This document shows positions 1 to 10,732 of a stretch of 64,000 nucleotides of DNA, in pieces. The notes beneath the pieces were generated by a model. That model made no database searches and was not told the origin of the DNA. It was given only the letters and a program-made list of their open reading frames with translations. How positions within the stretch are numbered: position 1 is the first letter of the stretch; the number at the start of each line of letters is the position of its first letter. Source of the DNA: Dolomedes plantarius (lineage: Eukaryota > Arthropoda > Arachnida > Araneae > Dolomedidae); the NCBI GenBank assembly GCA_907164885.2, contig OU015495.1, positions 104,579,122-104,643,121 on the forward strand, read 5' to 3'. The position numbers were made by a program, and so were the translations under genes.

Positions 1-451
1 AGTAAAATTATAGGTACTTTTACTTTAGTTAATACATTGACAGCTATATCAGTTCTATATTTCCATTATTTGTGTAAAGTAAATACTGTCCTTGCTTTTT
101 CCTCTTGTTTATACAATGGTTAACATAATAAATATGTTGTAAAAGAGGATTTATTCAGAGATGTAGGTTATTTTATGAAATTAGTTTAATGTATATTTCC
201 AGTAACTTAATCTTAGTTTTCTCTCACTGATTATTTACTTGAATAAGTACATCAAAATTTATATAGGTGAAAATACTGAGAAAAGTTATAAAATTTAAAT
301 GCAAAATATTTGAAATAATCAGAATAGATGAATTATCAATTATTAGAATGTATGCTGCTTCTTAAATGTTGCTTTTGCATTCTTGTGAGTGATAATTCAT
401 ATATTAGGAAATTTTCATAAATATTTATATAATATTAAAGAATGCTATATA

Positions 452-1861
452 CACTCATGGACAAAAAAATTAGCGCACCAAGGAGTCGTCAAAATGAAAT
501 TAAATTTTACATACGTAATGACTACTTTGATATAAGTAAATGATAAGAAAATCAATGAAAAAGGATAATTTATTTCAGAGAAAAGGGCAAAAGAACGGAG
601 GAGTTAATACTCTGTTGGACCCCCTCTAGTGCGAATTCACGATGCGATACGATCGGGCATTGAGTCATACAAGTTCTGTATGATGTCTTGAGACATTTCG
701 TTCCCTATTTGCTGTAACCTTGCCTCTAGTTCGTTCAAACTCTTGGGATGCCCAACTCGTCGTCCCAAATAATCCCAGATATGCTCGATTGGAGACAAAT
801 CTGGGGATCGGGCAGGCCAAGGAAGGGTCGTAACAGTGCGGAGACAGTCTTGTGACACCCTTGCAGTATGAGGCCGAGCATTGTCTTGTTGAAAAATGGC
901 TCCTGTGAGCCGTTGCATGAGTGGCAACACATGTGGTTGCAGGATTTCATGAACATACCACTGGGCTGTCATGGTGCCACGGAACAATACTAGGGGTGAC
1001 CGTGTATTGTAGGCAATGGCACCCCATACCATCACACCAGCTGTGGGAGTGATGTGTCGCTGTACAGCAAAGGCAGGATTGAAGCGTTCACCACGGGCTC
1101 TCCACACACGAACACGATTGTCATCACTGCCGAGATTGAATCTGGATTCGTCGCTAAAGACGACCTGGTTCCATTCCGCTGCAGTCCAGTTTCCTCGTGC
1201 GCGGCAAAACTCCAAACGGAGGCGTCGATGGGTGGGCGTCAAAGGCAGCACACGTAATGGGCGCCGCGATACCAACTGTCCTTCAGCCAGGTGCCTTCGT
1301 ATGGTTCGAGAAGACACAGAGGCCCCTAGTGAAGGTGCTACCTGTGCCTGGATGGCGGCCGATGAAGCAGTTGGCTGTACGCGTGCATTTCTTACGATGT
1401 GGCGGTCTTCTCGACGACTGGTCTGTCGAGGGCGTCCTGAGCCTGGTCTTCGTGTACATGACATCTCTCGGGTCCACTGGTCCCAACACCTCCTCACAAC
1501 ACAATCAGAGTTGCCTAATTGACGAGCTACTCGCCTAACTGACCACCCAGCTTCCATCATCCCGACGATTCTCCCCCTCTCAAACTGCGACAACTGCTTA
1601 TATTGTCTTCGAAGACGGTGTAATGGCATGTCTATCTCAGCTCTTCCTTTGTAAATGATTCAGCACACTCAAACAAGCTTTGGTTACCCGTTTTATACTC
1701 CACAGAGTACGATGTTCAACGCCCTCTACCGGCTATACGTAATGCGCAATCACGCTGCATTTCTAATCATTTGCATATCTCCCCGACATGTACCTTCATT
1801 GCAAGTTTCGTTACGATCCTGCAATTATTTCTTGGTGCGCTAATTTTTTTGTCCATGAGTG
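452..1861 (-). mobile_element. Complete Tc1-like DNA transposon
   Basis: A 1410-bp element bounded by perfect 31-bp terminal inverted repeats (452-482 and 1831-1861, starting CACTCATGGACAAAAAAATT) and flanked by the TA target duplication of the Tc1/mariner superfamily (450-451, 1862-1863). It carries one intact transposase frame on the minus strand and lies antisense in a PDI intron. Identical ends and an open frame suggest a recent insertion. Confidence 0.95.
637..1629 (-). CDS. Tc1-like transposase, intact frame
   Basis: A 330-residue cut-and-paste transposase that would bind the element's inverted repeats and cut and join DNA at TA sites in the nucleus. Residues 12-60 form a helix-turn-helix (FERGRIVGMMEAGWS and following), followed by an AT-hook-like GRPR at 65-68 and a second HTH-like region to about 120. 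The DDE catalytic residues are D160 (FSDESRF), D249 (QQDNARPH) and E282 (SPIEHIWD), with VWGAI at 201-205. Only 32 residues separate the second D from E, against 34 in the neighbour at 18.3-19.3 kb. Length is typical for Tc1. The start is the first Met of the frame, 33 codons before the VRRVARQLG helix. The frame is visibly more GC-rich than its surroundings, as in many horizontally spread Tc1 elements. Activity is inferred only from intactness. Confidence 0.93.
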   Translation of the reverse strand: MPLHRLRRQYKQLSQFERGRIVGMMEAGWSVRRVARQLGNSDCVVRRCWDQWTREMSCTRRPGSGRPRQTSRREDRHIVRNARVQPTASSAAIQAQVAPSLGASVSSRTIRRHLAEGQLVSRRPLRVLPLTPTHRRLRLEFCRARGNWTAAEWNQVVFSDESRFNLGSDDNRVRVWRARGERFNPAFAVQRHITPTAGVMVWGAIAYNTRSPLVLFRGTMTAQWYVHEILQPHVLPLMQRLTGAIFQQDNARPHTARVSQDCLRTVTTLPWPARSPDLSPIEHIWDYLGRRVGHPKSLNELEARLQQIGNEMSQDIIQNLYDSMPDRIAS

Positions 1862-2824
1862 TATTTATGTTGATATACATTCATATTGTAAAAATGTGTT
1901 CACTTTGGTTAAATTGATATGTTCATCTATATGTTAATATATTGATCTGAATATCTGTTATAAATGTATTAACATTTCTGAATTTTTAATTTTTGAGATT
2001 GAGGCCTTTAGATTTTAAATCTATCAAATTACTGCATTAATTTGATAACTTTTGCAAAATGAATGCTTATGCCTGATTACATATAAACATAACTATAGAA
2101 AATAACATTTAAAATATACAAAAGTACATTTTAACTTTTAAACCAACCCTTTGATGTAATTTTTTTTAGTTTTTCTCTGAAAAACCAAATGTACTAAAAT
2201 TTTTACTAGTGTCATAACCTAACTGGTTATGAACACTTTGCATCTTTGTAATATTCCAGCATTTGCTTATCTTGTAATTTGTCTGAAAATTGCATTTTTC
2301 TGTGAAACAAATCTTTTGATTTTATCATTGATGAATCTAAATTTGTAAAAACTAAAATTTTAAATGTAATATAGTTTTAAAGTATACCTTTGGAGACAAT
2401 TGTCTAAATATTACAAACTATTTAAAAAATTTCTAAAATGTTGGAAGTTAACAGATGTTGCGAGTTATATGGATATATTATAAAAGCTAATTAGCAAAAC
2501 TATTAATGTCAAAGACTAGTTGTGTTAATAAATACTGACATGAATGTTTCTTCATGAACAAGCTGCATTCCAAGTTGGCAAAATAGATGCTCATGCCATC
2601 ATTATTACTAGCATTTGAAGGGAATTGGGTGAAAGCTGACCGTTTAACTTGATTTTATGCATTAGGAAGTTAGAACTAGCATTGAAATAATAAAGTAAAA
2701 ATGGATTCTTGTTCAAAAAATAGTTTGTACATTTTTCCCCATTAACATTTCTTAGTCTGAATTAACTTCTATTCATCTGAATATCAAAGTTTTATTTCAT
2801 TCTAATTGTATTTTTCTTTTTCAG

Positions 2825-5800
2825 ACTGCACAAAAGATTTTTGGAGGTGATATCAAAGAACATAACTTACTTTTCATTGGTAAATCTAGCCCTGATTATG
2901 AAAGCAAAATTGATGTCTTCCGTTCAGTTGCAAAAGAATTTAAAAGCAGGGTACTTTTTGTCACTATCAACACTGATGATGAAGATCATGACAGAATCAT
3001 TGATTTCTTTGGAATTAAGAAAGAAGAGGTACCCTCTATGAGAATCATAAAATTGGAAGAAGAAATTACAAAGTTCAGACCCCTTACAAGTGGAATTACT
3101 GAAGATGAAATTAGAGGATTTGTTAATGGTGTTTTGGAAGGCAAGATTAAGGTAATATTTGTGGTCAAGGTCAATTTTTTGTGGAAAACTTTTTTGAAAT
3201 GCTTTTTAAACAAAACTTGTTTCTAATGAAGCCTTTAATTTTAACTGTAATTTAGCAAAGTTACCATTGTTTTAATACCAACAAATGCATATGAACTCTT
3301 CAGTTTTCATTGTATAATTTTAAACGATCTGTTAAATTGTTTTTACTGTATGGTGTTGATTCTTTCTCAAATTTAGCATGAGGGGGAAAATTTGCTAGGT
3401 AATCTCATTTCAATTTGTCTAGACTTGCTGAAAAATAAAGCTATGTCAGTTTATTATTTTAAAATAATTTTATAAACTTTCTCTTATCTATCGGAAGTTT
3501 AGCTAAAATTTGAATTTATAGAAATGCCAATAGGCCACTTTAAGAGAAACCTGTCAAATGGTAAAATTCACCAGGCATGAGAGCATTTAAATTTATAGAA
3601 CTATTTTATGCATCTGCAGTTCTATATTTCCTGTGTCAAAATGTTGAACTGATTAGATTAACCTTTATTATTAATGCCCTTTCGTACCATAAGCTGAAGG
3701 CTTCATTATTGACTTGGATAATGTGTTATGTGTGTATACGCAGTCAATGTAGAACTTAGTACCTAAGAATAATAGATTTAATACTGTGTTATCTCTGAGA
3801 TCTCAGAAATTTAATGCTATTTGAATATTGTATTATTTAGAGTAAAAGTTGTGTACTAGTTATGTGAAGAAACTTGCATCTTACACTTCAGCCACTATAC
3901 AAAATTCTAAAGGTGTAAATTTGTCATTACCAAATGAGAAATAGCTTCAAGACTGCACAATTATATTTATATATTATATCAATTAAGTGATCTCATTTCA
4001 TGTTTCCAGATGTTAGTATACCTTTTCTGTTAGTGAATAGCTTGGTTTCTATTTCCTTCACAGCAACACTTATTATCTGAAGATGTTCCTGAAGGATGGG
4101 ATAAAGAGCCTGTCAAGGTCCTTGTAGGAAAGAACTTTGATGAGGTGGCATTTGACAAATCCAAAAATGTCCTTGTAGAATTCTGTGAGTATTTTTCAGT
4201 ATTTGTTTATTAATATTCTTGAATTTTAACTCATTTTTATATACCTGAAATAATTTATAGCATTCTGTGTTGCATTGTCAATAAATTAAATGCTATATTC
4301 ATGTATCTACAGTATTATATTCAGATAGTTATACTAATACAAGCGTAGCAACATTTTGTGCATTCGTATTATTTTTAGAAAATTATTACTAAAATAATTA
4401 TATCTGCTGGTAACTTATTTCATCACTAGTAACTGAATTGTATGTGGGTTCATGTTCAATTAATTTTTAAATATTCTGAAATTTTGTTAAATGTTACACC
4501 AAGATTCCTTCAATAAAACCTTTTAGTTGAACATCTAAAGGCATTTTTGGTATATGAATAGCAAATAATAATAAACTCTAAAATTCTATTAAATTATGCA
4601 TTTTTTTGCTTTTGCATTCTATACTGTAGTGTAATAAAGAATCGGTATTTCTGAAAGTCGGTACTTTTCTGAAGCAGTATATTTCTATTACATTTTTGCT
4701 TGTGTTGTATATTTATGCAGTCAATAGTTAGCTGATAAATTACTCTTGACTTCAATACTGGAAACATTTTTAGACACTTCAGCGTTAAGCATGTAGTGTG
4801 CTCTGATTATTAATGAATATTACAGTTTAATCTATGAAATTATAGCACTTCTTCCAAATGAATGCAATTACAATTTGTTTGTTGAGAAAACAGGTTTCAT
4901 CTTTGGATACTTGCATTGTTTTATTAAGAATATTAGTTTAAATCTCCCTCCCTCCTGCATAGTACAGCATTGCTTGCAAACAGAATAAATTCAGTGATTG
5001 CTGAAAAATTCTAATTTACAATTTATATTTTATGAACATATTATTTTGATATAATTGAAAATCTGGAGCTAATCACACTAGTCCTCAAGGTATAAACTGA
5101 AATTTAATTTTATGGTCTGTAATTGGTTACTATCTAGAAGTGGTAATTAAGGAATGGATAACTAGTCTAAAATGGTATGATTTGTGGTATTCAAGAACAA
5201 GTGATTAAAAATGTATTTCTCCTATAAAATTCTTTAGACATTGTTCTAATGAAATTTTTTTTTCTTTTCTCGGCTAGTCTTATTGTATAGATTGATCTCA
5301 TTAATACTTTGAAAGGAAGAGGAATATTTTTTCAGTTCATTTCTTATAAACACTTGCACATTCACTTATTTTAAATGTCAAACTGTGCATGTAAAATTTC
5401 ATTAATGAAAAAGGGAATTTATTTCTGCTGAAGGCACTCATAAACATTCCTTTCCAGATGCTCCATGGTGTGGTCATTGCAAGCAATTAGCCCCTATTTA
5501 TGATGAACTGGGTGAGAAGTACAAAGACAATGCCAATGTTGTCATAGCTAAAATGGATGCCACTGCAAATGAACTAGAGCACACAAAAATTAACAACTTC
5601 CCCACAATCAAACTTTACAAAAAAGAAACAAATGAAGTAAGTATTTGAACTAATAACTTTAAAATTTTGTGTGGATTCTTATCAAGTTAATATGTTCACA
5701 TATTACTGAACTTATACTATGAATGTAGTCAGCCAGGGCATCTGTTTATTGGAATATAACAGATGCCTATAGTATATACTGGCACAATACGCGACAATGA

Positions 5801-8800
5801 AAGTAAAGTATGTCTCTCTGTAAGTAATGTATTGATCATTATCAGAGTTTAAATATTTAAAATAATACTGCTCAATAATTTTTTTCTTTGTGTGTATTTA
5901 AGATTAATCAAAGTTGTCTCTCTTTATATTTGCTGAATATGAAAAGGACGAAACAGCATATCAGTTCTAGTACTGGAGATATGCGAGAAATTTTACAGAT
6001 GGATTTAAGAAATGTCTATCATTTTGAATAAAAGAATGTTTTTTTTATGAAATCGAACACTATCGAACACTGTTGATAATCTCCTAAAAGATTATCAACA
6101 GTGAAATGGGTTTTCTTTCTGATTCAAAACTAATAGCTCTAAATTTAATATAAATCAGCTATGCAGTTGGATAAGATATGATGATCACAGCATTGACAAC
6201 GTTTAAATTACTTGAATGGCCTGGAATGTACCTAAATTATATTGTAACCCCATTCCCTTTTACTAAACTACTGGAGTTAATGTGCAACTTTTAAATTCAT
6301 GTTTGAGATAAGTAAGCTATACTTTCGACTTGGATACATTTAGCTGTTATCCGATATGTAATTAGAAGCTAATGAACTCGAATAGCAGCTGCTTTTGCAC
6401 AATGATTTCACTATGTAAGCTGTTTATGCTAATATAAATTTTGAAATATGCCATTCATATTCTCCTATTAGGATGCTTTATTTTAATATGTATATTTAAA
6501 TTTATATAGAAAGGTACTAGTAGAATACTTCTGAACTTAGGTTTAAACTTATAAATTGAGATAAGAACATTTTGTGTGTAGGGAAGATAGTGTTGAGAAT
6601 GTTCATTGTTGTATTTATAAATTTGGATTTCATTACTTGGTTTTCTTTTACCAGTATTAGTGAACACTGTAAAATATCTTGTTTTATTTGTATTTATGAA
6701 CATCTTTGAGAAGCCTTTGCTGTACATTTTGAGTTGTAGCTCTCTCTGTAGGTGTATATAAGGTTTATATTTTTCATCTATTTCTCAAGTGTTCTCTAAT
6801 TTTTAATATAATGGTAGTATTCACTAATCCGTTTTATTAATTCATTTTCAGAATTATAAACTATCCATTCTAATATAAAAAATTATCTCCTATTAAAAAT
6901 TCTTACTGTTAGCAAAATGGATGGGGGAAAATATTCAAAATTGGATTCAGAACATGTTGCAATTCAAATCATTTGCATATTTAAAACAACTGCAGGAGAT
7001 TAAAATACTTGTTTCACAAGAATTTACTTGTACATATGCTGTATTTAATTGGCTTATGCAACAGTTCTTACAAATATTTTCTGATTTCTTATTACTTAAA
7101 TATCTAAACAGATAAATCAGTCAGAAAATCTCAAATTAAGATTACTAAAAGTTTCTTAATGTAAGTTGTAAGGCTTTTAGCATTTTGCGATTGCTTGCTG
7201 TTTATCACTATTATATTAACCCTTCAGTGGGATGCTAATATTTGGAACACCAGCATGTGTGCGTGGCACAAAGTGCTCCATCTCTTTCAACCTTGACTAT
7301 TCCTTTTGTAATAAACTTTTTTTTTCAAATTGAAAATAATTCTGTTTTATGACAAGATATAAAATGTTGATAATATTGAGATATATTTATAATTAAAGGC
7401 CAAAGAATGCAGATACAATCGCCTTCTTTCAAAACTGTCCGGTTTATTGGATCTAAGGACAACTTGCGAATGGATTCCTATTATGTCAAATAACCTAAAC
7501 GAGAGTCAATCTTCGTGATATGTGGGATATCGTGTAATATCTGCACATTTGATCGACTACAACAACTCCTGCTTTTGTCATATTGTAATCCAGTATAATC
7601 GCTGGTTTACCCATGATTAAATCATGACTAGCAATGAATGGAAAGGAATAAAAGGGTCAGAAAATCAGACCTGCATTAGAAAGGGTGTAGCTATAAATGG
7701 AAACTGCTTAGAACATCCAAACCTTATTGTTAAAACAAACCATTCAAAATTCTGAAAATGTTGCACTTTGTACACGGGCGTGTCCGCTGAAGGGTTAAGC
7801 TATTTAAAAATTTTAAAGTGAAATCACTTATATATGCATATATTTAGGTTTTTCAATATTCTGTGAACCCAGTATTCAGTTTTAAATGGGTAAAAACTTT
7901 AATATTTGTTTAATTGAAAAAAAAAATTAATGTCTTTCTTTAGGTTGTTGAGTACAATGGTGAGCGTACTCTAGAAGGTATCAGTCAGTTTATAGAGACT
8001 GATGGAGAATATGGCAGAGCTGCACCTGATAAGGTAATCTTTGTTTCTTGATCTTGTCCCTTCTAACTGTCATCTTTTCTTTGTGTAGGTTGTAGATTTC
8101 AATGGAGAACGCACACTTGAAGGCATCAGCAGGTTTATTGAATCTGGTGGTGTGGATGGGGCAGCTGTGAAAGAAGAGGTCAGCTACTAACCACCTTTTG
8201 ATTTCTCTTAAGTTTTACTATGTGGTCCTTCTTGTATAACTCAAACCTGAGCTTAAGTCTTTTAGTATTAGTGATTTTTATAGCATGTTTAGTCATTGTA
8301 AAATACCTTCATAAACCTTCCAACAAGGTCCATCTTTTTTTAAAATATTTAAAATTACTTGATATTTTTAGTTCTTTACAAATTTTTAATTTTTTACCAT
8401 AAACTTTAAAAATTCAAAACTCTCTAGTTTAAGTATTTAAAACTTTTTTGACCAACAAAGTTCCTTAAATATTAAATTAGTCACTGACATTAAAAATTTA
8501 TTCTTTGCTTTTCTTGCTGATTAAAGATGAATGCTGGTCCTGTTTGCTTTTGGTTTTAATTTTAGATCTTACTGTGAATTGTGGGATTTTTGATTCAGGC
8601 TTGTTGTTTGAATATAAAGAATTTCCTGAATATTTATAAAGAATAATTTGTATTTTATCTTGATGGTGGTGGTGGTGATAATAATCAGCAATTTTATTTC
8701 AATTTGTTCATTGTTCTTGGAAAGAAAGGATATGATAGAACAAAGAAAAAAATTAGCATTTGTCATCAGTTAACTTATCATTTTGATATGAAAATAAGTT

Positions 8801-9964
8801 TTGATTAGACAGTTTAATGATTGGCAAATACTTTAAAGAGAAGCCACATCATATGGTTGATTGGTTCATCTTTAGGTTTTACTGAAACTTGTTTTTAGAT
8901 TTTAGTGTTAGTTTGATGGATGTAATTTAGACTAAGTAAAATGTATCTAATTTTTATTTTTTTGACTTTATGGCTTATTTTCCACAAGAATGTTAATAAG
9001 TATTTTAACAGGGTAAATTAGTTCAAAGGGAAACGTTAAATGTCATTTATGATTGCTTTTCCTTCAGAATGTAATGTTGAAAATAAAGGGTAAAAGGTTA
9101 AAGTTTTAGTCCTTAAAGAGGCTTAATTTTTGGACTAGAAAGTGATTGGGAATAAATATCATGGAAATAATTTTATTCTTGGATAGATAACCATAAAATA
9201 ACTTCTTTAATTGGGGTACGTGAACTGCAGTGACTGTTACTGCCCCCACCTAAATTATAAATTTGCTGAAGACTAAAGTATTTGGTATTTTTAATTTTGA
9301 ATGGTTTAAGTCATGTAATATATTGAAAATGTCCGAAAGGGCTAAGCTGAGTTAAAATAGTATTTGTTAATAAAGTAATATTAAAAGCTAATGGTAATTA
9401 CTTGTTGCTTGTGCAGTGCGAGGTGCTGGTTAAATTGATAATTGATTTTAAATAGAGGCTATATTTAGTTTTACTGTATGAAATATTCTTATCTATGTAT
9501 AATGTTCTTGGGGATAATTGTAGTATTAGTAGTTACAGTAACTTTTAATGATATTACATTTGTATATTTTAAAACAAGATTTTAAGAAATTCAAATCTTG
9601 TGCTATAAAAATGCAGTGATTTTTAATAACCTTAGTTTTGGACATTTCTGTGCTTAAGTAGACTTTATCAGTCCTACAACTGTTTCGGAATCTTAAATTA
9701 GTTGCAGGTAAAATAGTTTCTGAGTGCTAAAAAAGTCTTGGGAATAAGTTTAATTCTCCAGCACTTTATGAAACAGCCAAAAATTTAAGTTGTCTGATTA
9801 AATGTTATCAAAAATCAAGGCAGTCCTTTTTCAATAATAAATATAACGAAAGCTTAATTGATGAAAGCTAGCCATGTTTAATGTAATGATGGATGAGGTT
9901 AAAAAACCAAACTGAGCAAATTGGCTTGATATTTCTGCTCTGTATAAACCATCCAATAATGTCC

Positions 9965-9999
<35 letters not shown>

Positions 10000-10672
10000 A
10001 TTTTAAATCAGCTTTGTTAATAAACTAATACATATTAAAAATCTGTTATAGTTTAAGAAACCTTTTGGTTTAGTGTTGATACCTGAGACTTGCTGTTTAT
10101 TAACCATTAAATTTAATGTAGCTTTCCCCCCTATTGGCTATTTTAATGTTAATGCTGTTAATTTTAGATGAAGTTGGACCACACTTTGTAAAACTTCCTT
10201 TATGAATTATTCACTTTTTCTTGCATGATTTGTCTGTTAAATATTTACTACTTGGGATTGGTTTTGGATTTCTATAATTTCGCTGCCTATACTTTTAATA
10301 ACACACTTGGAATTCTGACTTAGCTTACCTACTTAAATATTCTGAACTTCTATTTATACTCAAATTCTGTTTAAATTTTCATCGTAACTGTGTGCAGTAA
10401 GTGATGCTTTACTCCTTTTTCAGATGCATTTTTTTAAAGCAATTTTTAATTTCTATAGAAATGTGATATATACTGGTATTATAAGATAAAATTATATATA
10501 TATACACACACATAGTGGAATCTTAATCTATCATTTTTTAAGGGACCGACTGAACTGAACAATAAATGTGGGACCATAACAAAGTAATATGATCGTCGGG
10601 ACTGGGTGAAATAAATGACATGGAGAATGATTGATCAAGATTTCACTGTATGTGTGTGTGTATGTATATGTA

Positions 10673-10732
<60 letters not shown>

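Larger units (their letters stand above)
1..2824 (+). other. Intron of the PDI gene (5' end outside window)
   Basis: The stretch ends in a pyrimidine-rich acceptor (ttctttttcag) directly before the PDI b' exon at 2825. I find no reading frame resembling the missing PDI a or b domains, so the upstream exons must lie left of the window. Apart from the Tc1 element at 452-1861 it is plain AT-rich sequence in which I recognise nothing. Confidence 0.7.
5637..7943 (+). other. PDI intron holding a hairpin and a TTAA-flanked MITE
   Basis: Starts with gtaagt and ends with tctttctttag. It contains the 6068-6103 hairpin and the 7220-7794 MITE, listed separately. The rest is AT-rich without recognisable features. 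Confidence 0.85.

Noticed and set aside
735..1538. Several open frames on both strands overlapping the Tc1 transposase
   Set aside because: They are shadows of the minus-strand transposase in other frames; only the 637-1629 frame has DDE motifs.
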